In this document: one piece after another, positions 43,641 to 52,283 of the stretch
Layout of the letters: each line of letters opens with the position of its first letter
Position numbering within the stretch: position 1 is the first letter of the stretch
From: Stutzerimonas stutzeri
Lineage (GTDB): Bacteria > Pseudomonadota > Gammaproteobacteria > Pseudomonadales > Pseudomonadaceae
NCBI RefSeq assembly: GCF_009789555.1
Contig: NZ_CP046902.1
Span: 3,984,001-4,048,000, forward strand
Length of the DNA stretch: 64,000 bases
Reading direction: 5' to 3'
Position numbers and translations under genes: made by a program
The notes under the pieces: model-generated
Database searches by the model: none
Told to the model about the DNA's origin: nothing
The model's input: the letters and a program-made list of their open reading frames with translations, nothing else

Positions 43641-45050
43641 ATGAAGCGCTACGAGAAATTCGCTGACGAGATTGCCGAACTGATCCGCACCGGGGTGCTG
43701 ACGCCGGGTCAGAAAGTTCCCTCGGTGCGGCATGCCAGCCGCACGTACGGCGTCAGCCCTTCCACGGTCTTCCAGGCCTATTACCTGCTCGAGGATCGCG
43801 GTCTGATCCAGGCACGGGCGCGCTCGGGCTATTTCGTTCGAACGCACGCGCAACGCCCGCTGCACGAGCCCGACATCAGCCCGCGCCTGACCGAAACCAC
43901 AGACGTCAGCGTCAGCGAGCTGGTGTTCTCGGTGCTCGCCTCGCTACGCGATCCCGATACCGTACCGTTCGGCTCCGCTTTCCCCGGTCCGGAGCTGTTT
44001 CCGCTGCAACGGCTGGCGCGCTCGATGGCCCAGAGCGTGCGTCAGATGCCAGCACGCGAAGTGATTGCCGAGATGACCGCTGGCAACCCGGACCTGCGCA
44101 GGCAGATCGCCCTCCGCTACATGGTCAGCGGCGTCATGCTGCCGATGGAGGAACTGGTGATTACCAGCGGGGCGATGGAGGCCTTGAATCTCTGCCTGCA
44201 GGTCGTGACCGAACCGGGCGATCTGGTCGCCATCGAGGCGCCGGCGTTCTATGCCACGCTACAGGTCCTGGAACGCCTCAAGCTCAAGGCGGTGGAGATC
44301 CCGGTACACCCGCGCGACGGCATCGATCTGCAAACCCTCGCCGACAGCCTCGCCAATCTGCCGATCAAGGCGTGCTGGTTCATGAGCAGCCTGCAGAATC
44401 CGCTTGGCGCAAGCATGGGCGAGGCGAAAAAACTGCACCTCTACGAGCTGCTGCGCTCGCATCAGGTGCCATTGATCGAAGACGACGTCTACGCCGAACT
44501 CTATTTCACGCGGGAACCGCCCAAGCCGGTTAAAAGCCATGATCGCGAGGGGCTGGTGATGCACTGCGGCTCGTTCTCGAAAAGCCTCGCGCCCGGCTAC
44601 CGGGTTGGCTGGGTCGCCGGAGGGCGTTACGCCGAACGCATCAGCCGTCTCAAGCTGATGACCACCATTTCGCCCTCGGTACCCGCGCAGGCGGCCATCG
44701 CCGACTACCTGCAGCACGGCGGCTACGACCGCCATCTACGCAAGCTGCGCCACGCCCTGGAAGCGCAGCAAGGCTCGATGCTCGCCTCGGCCGCTCGGCA
44801 TTTCCCGACCAGCACCCGCGTGACCCGGCCCAGCGGTGGTTACTTCCTCTGGTTCGAGTTCCCCGAACGGGTCGACGCGCTGCAGCTGCTGCAACTGGCG
44901 CTGGCGCAGGGCATCAGCCTGGCGCCCGGCCCGATCTTTTCAGCCACCCGCCGCTTCGGAAATTGTGCACGGTTGAACCACGGCCATCCCTGGGACGCAC
45001 GCAGCGAGAAGGCCATGGAATTGCTTGGGCGGATGATCAGGTCCTTCTGA
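43641..45050 (+). CDS. MocR-type GntR/aminotransferase transcriptional regulator
   Basis: This 469-residue protein joins an N-terminal GntR winged helix (about residues 8-72: KVPSVRHASRTYGVSPSTV) to a type I aminotransferase domain. The PLP lysine is in GSFSKSLAPGYRVGW and NPLGASMG is also typical. MocR regulators use PLP as a sensor, often controlling vitamin B6 or amino-acid genes. The start at 43641 (MKRYEKFADEIAELI) is chosen over an earlier frame with no domain content. It converges on the phzF-like gene 27 nt away; its target is not evident. Confidence 0.93.
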   Translation: MKRYEKFADEIAELIRTGVLTPGQKVPSVRHASRTYGVSPSTVFQAYYLLEDRGLIQARARSGYFVRTHAQRPLHEPDISPRLTETTDVSVSELVFSVLASLRDPDTVPFGSAFPGPELFPLQRLARSMAQSVRQMPAREVIAEMTAGNPDLRRQIALRYMVSGVMLPMEELVITSGAMEALNLCLQVVTEPGDLVAIEAPAFYATLQVLERLKLKAVEIPVHPRDGIDLQTLADSLANLPIKACWFMSSLQNPLGASMGEAKKLHLYELLRSHQVPLIEDDVYAELYFTREPPKPVKSHDREGLVMHCGSFSKSLAPGYRVGWVAGGRYAERISRLKLMTTISPSVPAQAAIADYLQHGGYDRHLRKLRHALEAQQGSMLASAARHFPTSTRVTRPSGGYFLWFEFPERVDALQLLQLALAQGISLAPGPIFSATRRFGNCARLNHGHPWDARSEKAMELLGRMIRSF

Positions 45051-45077
45051 GGCGCCTCTACGGCTACGGCGTCAATG

Positions 45078-45872
45078 CTAGAGTTCAAGGGTGCCTTGCA
45101 GGTACCGCACCGCTCGCCCGGCGACGAACACCCGATCCCCTTCCACGCGGCAGTACAGCAGCCCGCTGCGACGCGAGGCTTGCAGCGCGACCAGCGACGA
45201 CTTGCCCAGGCGCCCGGCCCAATAAGGGGCGAGGCCAGCGTGGATCGATCCGGTGACCGGGTCTTCATCGCCGCCATTGGCCGGCCAGAAGTAGCGGGAG
45301 ACGAAATCCTGCTCACGCCCCGGTGCGGTGATCACCACGTCCAGCGGCGCCAGCGTCTTGAGCGAAGCGAGGTCGGGGACCAACTGACGCACCCGATCCT
45401 CGTCCTCATACACGGCAAACCAGGCCTGACCGTTCTTCAGAACGGCCTGCGGGGCGACGCCCAGGCCGTCGAGCAACGCTGCTGGCGGAGCGTCGACGCG
45501 CTCGGGTTCACGATTGGGAAAATTCATTTCCAGCCGACCGTCGTCCAGTTGCACGACACTCACCTCACCCACCGCCGCCGCCGCCCGGAAAACGAGCGGC
45601 GATGTGGCCAGTCCCTGCTCGATCAGGACGAAGGCACTGGCCAGGGTGGCGTGGCCACAGAAATCGATCTCGGTGAGCGGCGAGAACCAGCGGATATGAT
45701 AGGCACCGTCCGGCTCACGAACCAGGAAAGCCGTTTCCGACAGGTTGTTTTCCATCGCGATCGACTGCATCTGGGCATCGCCCAACCATTGTTCCAGCGG
45801 CACCACCGCGGCCGAATTGCCCTTGAACAGCTCATCGGTGAACGCATCGACCTGGTAGATCGGCAGTTTCAT
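45078..45872 (-). CDS. PhzF family phenazine-biosynthesis-like isomerase
   Basis: This 264-residue protein has the PhzF fold signatures YQVDAFTDELFKGNSAAV, ENNLSETAF with the catalytic-type Glu, DFCGHATLASAFVL and DPVTGSIHAGLAPYW. PhzF itself isomerises DHHA in phenazine synthesis, but no other phz gene is here, so this is a general family member with an unknown small-molecule substrate. It is a single gene on the minus strand, convergent with the MocR gene. Confidence 0.92.
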   Translation of the reverse strand: MKLPIYQVDAFTDELFKGNSAAVVPLEQWLGDAQMQSIAMENNLSETAFLVREPDGAYHIRWFSPLTEIDFCGHATLASAFVLIEQGLATSPLVFRAAAAVGEVSVVQLDDGRLEMNFPNREPERVDAPPAALLDGLGVAPQAVLKNGQAWFAVYEDEDRVRQLVPDLASLKTLAPLDVVITAPGREQDFVSRYFWPANGGDEDPVTGSIHAGLAPYWAGRLGKSSLVALQASRRSGLLYCRVEGDRVFVAGRAVRYLQGTLEL

Positions 45873-45982
45873 GCTCGGCCCTCATCCTTGCGCGGCGTCC
45901 GCCATCGGACGCGCTGATCGGGCAGTCTCACCGAGCGGGACGCGCCCGGCAATCCTGATAGAGAGGGTGCGCTAGCGATGAA

Positions 45983-48900
45983 TCAGCGCCGCGACGCCAT
46001 GCCAGCAGTCAGCGTGGGCTGGATCGGCTCTGCCGGGGGCTGGCACTGGGTCTGCGCGCCGACCTGCAGGTAAGGCTGGAGGATCGGCGCCATGCCCTTG
46101 AGCACCTGGACGGGCAACGCCGAGGTGAAGCGAAAACTGTCCGCGCCGCGCCCGGGCACATAGGCGGTCAAGGTGCCGAAGTGATTGGGGCCCAGGTAGA
46201 AGACGAAGGTAGCCGTACGATTGAGGGCCAATGAGCTGATCAGCCGTCCGCCAGCGCCGACGGTCTGAATGCGGTTATCCCCCGTCCCGGTCTTGCCACC
46301 GACCTTCAGCGGCTCCCCATCGGTTTGCTGAAAGCTGCCGCGCAGACGCCGCGCCGTACCGCCGTCGACTACGCTGGCGAGCGCCTCGCGCAAGGCCGCG
46401 GCCACTTCGCTGTGCAATACCCGAACGCCTGCATCCGGCTTGATGCCCAGGCGGGTCTCGTAAGGCGTGTCACTGGCGAAATGCAGACTGTCGATACGCA
46501 CACTCGGCAGCCGCACGCCATCATTGACGATGATGCCCATCAATTCCGCCAACGCCGCCGGACGATCGCCCGAGCTGCCCAGTGCCGTGGCCAGCGACGG
46601 CACCAGATGATCGAACGGATAGCCCAGGCGCTGCCAGCGGCGGTGGATATCGGTGAACGCTTCCACCTCCAGCATGATCCGGATCCGGCTGTCGCGGGCG
46701 CTCTTGTGGCGGCTGCGGAACAGCCATCCATAGATCCCCTGCTGGCGCTCGGCGGCGCTGGCTTCGATGACCTCCGAGATGCCGGCGTCGGGATGCCTGG
46801 TCAGATAGCCCAGCAGCCACAGGTCCAGCGGGTGCACGCGGGCGATGTAGCCCTGATCCGGCAGGCTATAGGCACCCGGCCCATAACGGGTGTACAGCGA
46901 GTCGAGCGTCTTGTCGCTGAGTTCGGCATCCGGCAGGTTGTCCTTGAGGAAGCGCTCGAATGCGGCAGGGCCGGCGTCCGGCATCAGGTAGCGATGCACG
47001 GCGGCAAGCCTGGGCGGTGTTGGCCGCATGCCATCCAGAAGCGCTTCGATGCGTTGCGTATCGCTCTTGCCCCGGTATTTTTTCCAGAATCGCTGGATGA
47101 ACACCGAGCCCTCGCGGTCTGCGAAACGTCTGAGGTATTCGCGCCGCTCCGGGTTGTCGTCGCTCTTCAACAACTCGGCACCGTTGGAGGTCTGGTAGGT
47201 GCTGTAGCTGACCAGGTCGCGCATCAGCCGTACGAAAGGCAGGTTGATCGATTCCTGTAGCGCCTCGCGCATCGTCGGCAGACGCCCGTCATCCTCACGG
47301 CGGAAGTTGCCGAAACGGTGCATCCCCGCACCCGTGAAGAAGCGTTCGTTCGGACTCGCCGAATAGCGTCGTTCCAGCGCAGCATCGAGCATCGCTGGCA
47401 GGTTGCGATCCTCGTGCTGGATCAGGTAGCCGAGCGCCCAGCGGGTCAGCGGATCGACCGCTTCGGCTTTGCGCAGCTCGCTGACCGGACGCTGTGCGTA
47501 GCGATCATGCAGTTCGGCAACGACTTCCAGGTAGCTCGTCAGCACGCGCAGCTTGGCCGTAGACCCCAGTTCCAGCTTGCTGCCCTCGTTGATGTCGAAC
47601 GGCTGATTCGTATTATCGGTCTGCACGCGCACGCGGAAGCCCTGGTCGCCGCGCTCGAACAGCGTGAAGCTGTAACGCACGTCGGCGGTGCGCTCCGGCG
47701 ACAGCATGCGCTCGCCGAACAGCCCCACCTCACCGGCGAACTGCGGGTCCGCCAGGCGATGCAGGTACTCGCTGACCTGTGTCTGCAACTGGGCATGCAA
47801 CGGCGTGGTCGCAGCCAGGTCAAGGCGATCCAACTGATACAACGACACCCCAAGCAGGCTGCTCAGGCGCATGCGTGCGGCGGTGATGCCCTTGCTCGAC
47901 GGCACCTCGCGAATCCCCGGTTCGACCCGCAGATCGCGGAACACCACCGTCTGCTGCAATGCGGCATTGCGCAACCGCGTGCCGATCACGCCGCCGTTGG
48001 CCAGAAGACGGATGTGGCTGTCGGTGAGTTCAGCCATGTCGTCGCGCCCCGCCCCCAGGTAGTAGGACGGTCGGCGCTGGGCGATCAGCAGCGACAACAC
48101 CTGACGCAGCGCCAACCCCTGGGCTTCAAGATGAGTGCCGGCGTTGCGGCGAGAATCGAGCAGTCTATTGACCTCTGCGAAGTCCGCGCCGAACCAGAGG
48201 CGCAACCCATCGGCGATGCCGTGCACCTCGCCATGCCCGTAGGCGGCAGAAAGCGGGACGCTGTTGAGGTAGTCGCGCACGATGCGTTTGCGCGTAGCCA
48301 GGGTCTGCTGGCCTTCCCGATAGGTGCGAACGCTCGCCGAGATCATCTGGCGGATCTTTTCTTCGGCGCTGGCGGTTCGGCCTTCGGGAGAATGACGGTA
48401 CTTCTCCACCTGCGTCGCCAGGGTGCTGCCACCGGCCGCCTGGACGGGCAGGCCGAGCTTCTTCTCGACCTGGCTCAGGGCCGCCATGGTGAAGCGAGGC
48501 CAATCCACCGCCGGGTTGGCCCGCGGGCGCTGCGCATTGAGCAAGCCCCGATCCTCGATGAACAGCAGGCTCATCGCGATGAGCGGCGGCACGTCGTCGA
48601 AGCTTTCGTAGTATTGGTGCGGATAACTGTTGGCGTACAGCGGCTCTCCACGGCAATCGTCGATCGTCAGTCCCGCCTGAGACTTCTCCGGATAGGGCAC
48701 GAAAAAGCCGTGGCTGGCGTAACGCTGCAGGGCGGGCGAAAAACGCACCTGCTGCTCGATGTCGAAGCCACGTTCGGTCAGCCGGTCGAGGAAGGTCGGC
48801 AGGGCCGCGTAGCCCAGGCGCCGGTCGAACGGCCCAGCCTCCGGGAACCGGATAGCGGTGCTTGCGCCGGGTTCGAGCTGGTAGTCGAGGTTCTCGGCGT

Positions 48901-49111
48901 AACGACTGAGCCAGAGCGCCTGTAGCTTCGAGGTTTCCATTTCATGCCAGACGGCATAGCCACCGCCTGCAAGTAATGAAACGCCCAGCAACAGGCTCAT
49001 GCGGCGCGCCATACGGCGACCGTGCGAGGGGTTTCGACCGGGCTTGCTGTTGGATGGCACGCGTTTGCTGCCACCCGCCCGGGAGGTATCGGTCTGCCAT
49101 ACTGCGCCCAT
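45983..49111 (-). CDS. Large bifunctional penicillin-binding protein (GT51 transglycosylase and transpeptidase)
   Basis: This 1042-residue protein has a basic cytoplasmic tail, one membrane anchor (about residues 38-55) and a GT51 glycosyltransferase domain: IEDRG (185-189), AAGGSTLATQVEK (225-237) and EEKIRQM (250-256). A penicillin-binding transpeptidase domain follows, with the full triad Ser517-x-x-Lys520 (GSTAK), Ser621-x-Asn623 (ESINLPF) and Lys940-Thr-Gly. The SxN-to-KTG distance of about 317 residues is much longer than in PBP1a/1b. The GT51 third motif has Gln where a Glu is usual. Probably periplasmic peptidoglycan synthesis of a specialised kind; it stands alone. Confidence 0.85.
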   Translation of the reverse strand: MGAVWQTDTSRAGGSKRVPSNSKPGRNPSHGRRMARRMSLLLGVSLLAGGGYAVWHEMETSKLQALWLSRYAENLDYQLEPGASTAIRFPEAGPFDRRLGYAALPTFLDRLTERGFDIEQQVRFSPALQRYASHGFFVPYPEKSQAGLTIDDCRGEPLYANSYPHQYYESFDDVPPLIAMSLLFIEDRGLLNAQRPRANPAVDWPRFTMAALSQVEKKLGLPVQAAGGSTLATQVEKYRHSPEGRTASAEEKIRQMISASVRTYREGQQTLATRKRIVRDYLNSVPLSAAYGHGEVHGIADGLRLWFGADFAEVNRLLDSRRNAGTHLEAQGLALRQVLSLLIAQRRPSYYLGAGRDDMAELTDSHIRLLANGGVIGTRLRNAALQQTVVFRDLRVEPGIREVPSSKGITAARMRLSSLLGVSLYQLDRLDLAATTPLHAQLQTQVSEYLHRLADPQFAGEVGLFGERMLSPERTADVRYSFTLFERGDQGFRVRVQTDNTNQPFDINEGSKLELGSTAKLRVLTSYLEVVAELHDRYAQRPVSELRKAEAVDPLTRWALGYLIQHEDRNLPAMLDAALERRYSASPNERFFTGAGMHRFGNFRREDDGRLPTMREALQESINLPFVRLMRDLVSYSTYQTSNGAELLKSDDNPERREYLRRFADREGSVFIQRFWKKYRGKSDTQRIEALLDGMRPTPPRLAAVHRYLMPDAGPAAFERFLKDNLPDAELSDKTLDSLYTRYGPGAYSLPDQGYIARVHPLDLWLLGYLTRHPDAGISEVIEASAAERQQGIYGWLFRSRHKSARDSRIRIMLEVEAFTDIHRRWQRLGYPFDHLVPSLATALGSSGDRPAALAELMGIIVNDGVRLPSVRIDSLHFASDTPYETRLGIKPDAGVRVLHSEVAAALREALASVVDGGTARRLRGSFQQTDGEPLKVGGKTGTGDNRIQTVGAGGRLISSLALNRTATFVFYLGPNHFGTLTAYVPGRGADSFRFTSALPVQVLKGMAPILQPYLQVGAQTQCQPPAEPIQPTLTAGMASRR

Positions 49112-49251
49112 CTTGTCCGGCCTGGCTTCCTGGGAAATTACAGGCTTAAGCTTAGCTGGCGGCGCTTCGTTCAGCGTGCGCCAGCAGACGAACGGAAGGG
49201 CTCAAATACGGGGCCTGAAGCGAAACGATCCCGGGGCCGGCAACGCCCGCT

Positions 49252-50007
49252 TCACTCGATCCAGCGAGGATAGAAACCAAGCCTCGCCTGCGAACGGGCA
49301 TCCTCTATCCGAATAACCCCGGCGGGCAGCGGTCTGGCGTTGGATGGCGCGCCTGCCGCGTCGCCCTGGAAGAAAAAACGGCGGCCGTCATCCAGGGTCA
49401 GAAACAGCCCCAAAGCCCCATGGCCAGGCAGCTTCACCAGCACCAACCGTTCGTCGCCAAACAGATCGAGGCTGTGTTCGTAGCCATGAAACGGGCGCTG
49501 CTCGAAGCGCAGCGGCTGCCATCTGACGCCATGCGCGAATTGCGACGCAAGGACGGCCGGTGGCGTCGCAGTGCGTGCGTAGTGAATGCTTTCCGGACTG
49601 GCCAGAACCGGCAGCTCGGCAAAATCGGCGAGCCCCGAGGCGTATTCCCAGCGGGCGCAGCCCAGCACCACCCGGTCGATGCGGAGGTCGTCGCGTTCGA
49701 GCTGATCGCGGGCAGGTTGGAGGTCACCGTAACGCTTGTCCCGCCACGGAATTTCGCTGTCCAACTGGTGATCGATGTGCCGCCCCAGCCCCGTGCCGAA
49801 CAGCAGCCGGTCCGTGCCATGCTCGATCAGTACGGCAATGTGATTGACCGGTGCTGGCGGGACCCAGCCACCGTCGCGCCAGGCATATTCGCTGCTGGAC
49901 GTCGTCTGTCCGGTACGCACCAGACTGAAGCGTACATCCGTGGCGCTCGCGGTTCCGGTTAGCAACAACAACGACAACGACAACGCGATGATTTTCAGGC
50001 TGCACAT
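49252..50007 (-). CDS. Exported metallo-beta-lactamase-fold protein with degenerate metal motif
   Basis: This 251-residue protein has a signal peptide (MCSLKIIALSLSLLLLTGTASA). Its order of motifs follows MBL hydrolases: LLFGTGLG, then VVLGCARWEYASGLADF, then KLPGHGALGLFL (His196) and FFFQGDAAG (Asp216). The HxHxDH metal motif that should lie at residues 117-122 reads CARWEY, so the ligands His, His, Asp and His are all replaced; the usual Asp in the first motif is Gly. The frame is intact. It starts 3 nt after the FMN-barrel gene stop with AGGAG before the ATG, so it belongs to the GST operon. A catalytic role in the usual MBL sense is unlikely. Confidence 0.8.
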   Translation of the reverse strand: MCSLKIIALSLSLLLLTGTASATDVRFSLVRTGQTTSSSEYAWRDGGWVPPAPVNHIAVLIEHGTDRLLFGTGLGRHIDHQLDSEIPWRDKRYGDLQPARDQLERDDLRIDRVVLGCARWEYASGLADFAELPVLASPESIHYARTATPPAVLASQFAHGVRWQPLRFEQRPFHGYEHSLDLFGDERLVLVKLPGHGALGLFLTLDDGRRFFFQGDAAGAPSNARPLPAGVIRIEDARSQARLGFYPRWIE

Positions 50008-50010
50008 GGC

Positions 50011-50940
50011 TCATGCTCCTGGCTCGGGAAGGAACGGCGAAACCTGGGGTGCCGCGAAGGCCAACGGCAACCGCGCGCGGCGCAGCATCCAGCGCCCCGG
50101 ACTCAAGGCCAGCATGCGCTCCGCACCTGGGGGCGCGCTGATACCCAGCGCCGCGTATTGCTCGGGCCAGACAAGCTCCGCTCGTGCCTGCAGATGCAGC
50201 AGGTCGCCGCTTGAGAAATCGATCACTAGCAGCCCGCACCGCGGCTCGCTCAGCAGATTACCGAGCGTGTTGAACAGCCGGTTGCCGCTGTAGTCCGGCA
50301 GCCAGAGCCGACCGTCCCGTCCGATATCGACGAAGCCGGGCGGCCCGCCGCGATGGGAAATGTCCACGCCACCGCCGCGCGGGTCCGGACTCTGGCTGGC
50401 GATGAACAGCGTGTCCGCCGCCTGCACCAGTCCCCGCCATCGGTCGTCGAGCCCGTGCCCCTCGAGCATTAATCCAGGCAAGCGCGGGCTTACCTTCCAT
50501 TGGCGCGCCTGGATGTACTTGGGGCAGTTGCCGAACGACTGGGCGACCGCAACGCTGAAGCCCCGCTCGTCGCTTTCGACGATGCGCCCGTTCAAGCGAT
50601 TGCGCCGGCGCGTCGGCCATTCCAGGCCGAGCAGGCCGACGGCGGCGCGAGGGTGCAGCAGCGAGGCAATCGGATCATCGATCTGCGGGCGAGCGCCCAC
50701 GCACAGCAAGGCCGGATGGGGTGACCAGGCAAACCCGGCCGCGCCCCAGAGAACCGACGCATGAGGCTGACCTTCGCCATCCACCGCCGCCACCAGCAGC
50801 GCCGGCAGTTGCGCGAAAAACTCACGATGCTGCTCAGGCATGAACGCGCGGATCAGGCGGGTACCCGTCTGCTCGGCTTTTTCGCGGACGCCGGCGCGGG
50901 TCTGAACCGATTGCTCGCCAGCGTGGAAGGGGCTGCTCAT
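50011..50940 (-). CDS. Pyridoxamine 5'-phosphate oxidase-like FMN-binding split-barrel protein
   Basis: This 309-residue protein belongs to the PNPOx-like flavin split-barrel superfamily. FFAQLPALLVAAVDGEGQPHAS (about residues 41-62) is the first barrel strand pair, and SFGNCPKYIQAR, near residue 147, is a motif of this larger subgroup. A second barrel half (GFVDIGRDGRLWLPDYSGNR) follows. It probably binds FMN, but the reaction is not known. The ATG at 50940 has AAGGGG 7 nt upstream; earlier codons lie inside the GST gene. It is 13 nt after the GST stop and 3 nt before the MBL-fold gene. Confidence 0.85.
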   Translation of the reverse strand: MSSPFHAGEQSVQTRAGVREKAEQTGTRLIRAFMPEQHREFFAQLPALLVAAVDGEGQPHASVLWGAAGFAWSPHPALLCVGARPQIDDPIASLLHPRAAVGLLGLEWPTRRRNRLNGRIVESDERGFSVAVAQSFGNCPKYIQARQWKVSPRLPGLMLEGHGLDDRWRGLVQAADTLFIASQSPDPRGGGVDISHRGGPPGFVDIGRDGRLWLPDYSGNRLFNTLGNLLSEPRCGLLVIDFSSGDLLHLQARAELVWPEQYAALGISAPPGAERMLALSPGRWMLRRARLPLAFAAPQVSPFLPEPGA

Positions 50941-50953
50941 GGTGGTGTACCCC

Positions 50954-51553
50954 TTACTCCAGGCCGGGCATGCCGAGGTAACCCGGCAGCTCACGGATGC
51001 GCGAACACCAGGCTCGGATGGCCGGGTACGCGTCGAGATCGATGCCGCCCTCGCCCGCCAGGGCCGCGTAGGGGTACACCGCGACATCGGCGATGGTCGG
51101 CGTGGCGGTTTCGGCCAGCCAGGTGTGCCCGGTGAGTTGCTGCTCGACCAGTTGCAAGGCGGCGAGCGCACGGCTGGCGGTCAATGGCTCGTCGATCGGA
51201 CGACCGAATAGACGCCCTACCCGAGCCGTCGCCGGACCATGATGCATTTCGTTGGCGGCGAAGCTCAGCCAGCCAACGATGCGCGCCTGCACCAGCGCGT
51301 CCTGCGGATACCAGGATTGATCGGCGTAGCGACGCGCCAGGTAGACGAGGATGGCCTGCGAGTCGACGATTCGAGCGTCACCGTCTTCGAGGACCGGCAC
51401 CTGTCCGCGCGGATTGATCGCGAGAAACGCAGCGCGCTTATGCTCGCCCTCCAGCAGATTCACCGGCACCCGCTCGGCCGTCTGGCCGATCAGGCTGATA
51501 AACAGACGCGCCTTGTAGCAGTTACCGGACAGGGTCAAATCGTAAAGTTTCAT
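50954..51553 (-). CDS. Glutathione S-transferase family protein
   Basis: This 199-residue protein has the thioredoxin-like N-domain (KLYDLTLSGNCYKARLF; NPRGQVPVLEDGDARIVDSQ, with the cis-Pro loop) and an all-helical C-domain. Its Ser/Cys region SGNCYK suggests a Ser- or Cys-type active site. It is the first gene of a GST, FMN-barrel, MBL-fold operon. The promoter at 51597-51626 carries a TetR-type operator in its spacer, and the divergent TetR gene lies beyond it. AAGGAG precedes the ATG. Confidence 0.93.
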   Translation of the reverse strand: MKLYDLTLSGNCYKARLFISLIGQTAERVPVNLLEGEHKRAAFLAINPRGQVPVLEDGDARIVDSQAILVYLARRYADQSWYPQDALVQARIVGWLSFAANEMHHGPATARVGRLFGRPIDEPLTASRALAALQLVEQQLTGHTWLAETATPTIADVAVYPYAALAGEGGIDLDAYPAIRAWCSRIRELPGYLGMPGLE

Positions 51554-51596
51554 CGCGAGGCTCCTTGCAGGACAGTGGTGGGTCAGTCACGACTGG

Positions 51597-51626
51597 ATAA
51601 TAGACAGACCTGTCTGTACACTGCAA
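51597..51626 (-). promoter_or_regulatory. Promoter of the GST operon
   Basis: TTGCAG (51626-51621) and TATTAT (51602-51597) on the minus strand are 18 nt apart. The spacer is filled by the palindrome at 51604-51617, so a bound repressor would block RNA polymerase. Confidence 0.75.
51604..51617. promoter_or_regulatory. Probable TetR operator
   Basis: ACAGAC-CT-GTCTGT is a perfect inverted repeat with a 2 nt centre, lying between the -35 and -10 boxes of the GST promoter and 84 nt before the divergent TetR gene. TAGAC...GTCT half-sites resemble those I recall for NemR-like repressors. Confidence 0.75.
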
Positions 51627-51701
51627 GCACATCTTTCTCGGCGATGCGCGATTGGAGGGAACAGAAGCGCTCCCGCATAATGGCCGTCAGAGGAGACCCA
51701 C

Positions 51702-52262
51702 ATGGCAACGAACAAGCGCGACCTGTTGCTCAGCACGGCTGAGCGGCTGTTCTACACAGAGGGCTATCACGCCACGGGCATCGACCGGATTCTCAGCGAG
51801 TCCGGCGTCGCCAAGATGACGTTGTACAAACACTTCAAGTCCAAGGAAGAGCTGATCCTGGCCGTGCTCGACGCACGCCAGCAGCCGATGCTCGAGCGCC
51901 TGCGCGAGGCACGCGACAGGCTGCCGCCGCGCAAGGCGCTGCTCGGCGTTTTCGAAGGGCTGAACACCATGATTCAAAGCCCGAGCGCGTTCTGTGGCTG
52001 TCTGTTCATCAACGCCGCGGCCGAATATCACGACCGCGACCATCCGATTCACCAGCGGTCGGCGGCTTACAAGGCGCAATTCCAGGCGCACCTGCGCGAA
52101 CTGCTGGAAGCACTCGACGCACCCGAGCCGGCACGCCTGGCACGGCAACTGCAATTTCTGATCGAAGGCGCGCTGAGCATGGCGCACATTGAGGGCCCGG
52201 CAGACCAGGCGCTGCTGGCCAAGGCGGCGGCCGACAAACTGCTTCAGGCCGCCGGTATCTGA
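51702..52262 (+). CDS. TetR/AcrR family regulator, likely repressor of the GST operon
   Basis: This 186-residue protein has an N-terminal TetR helix-turn-helix (LLSTAERLFYTEGYHATGID; SESGVAKMTLYKHFKSKEEL) and a ligand-binding C-domain. Cys98 and Cys100 (AFCGCLFINA) could sense reactive electrophiles, an inference based on the GST and flavoprotein targets. It is divergent from the GST gene across a 148 nt gap holding the operator, so it probably controls that operon and itself. It converges on the RND gene 21 nt away. Confidence 0.92.
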   Translation: MATNKRDLLLSTAERLFYTEGYHATGIDRILSESGVAKMTLYKHFKSKEELILAVLDARQQPMLERLREARDRLPPRKALLGVFEGLNTMIQSPSAFCGCLFINAAAEYHDRDHPIHQRSAAYKAQFQAHLRELLEALDAPEPARLARQLQFLIEGALSMAHIEGPADQALLAKAAADKLLQAAGI

Positions 52263-52283
52263 GCCCTGCCGGGCCCGGTGCGC

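Noticed and set aside
47318..48925. A 535-codon plus-strand frame inside the PBP gene
   Set aside because: Antisense to a protein with complete PBP motifs; no family features.
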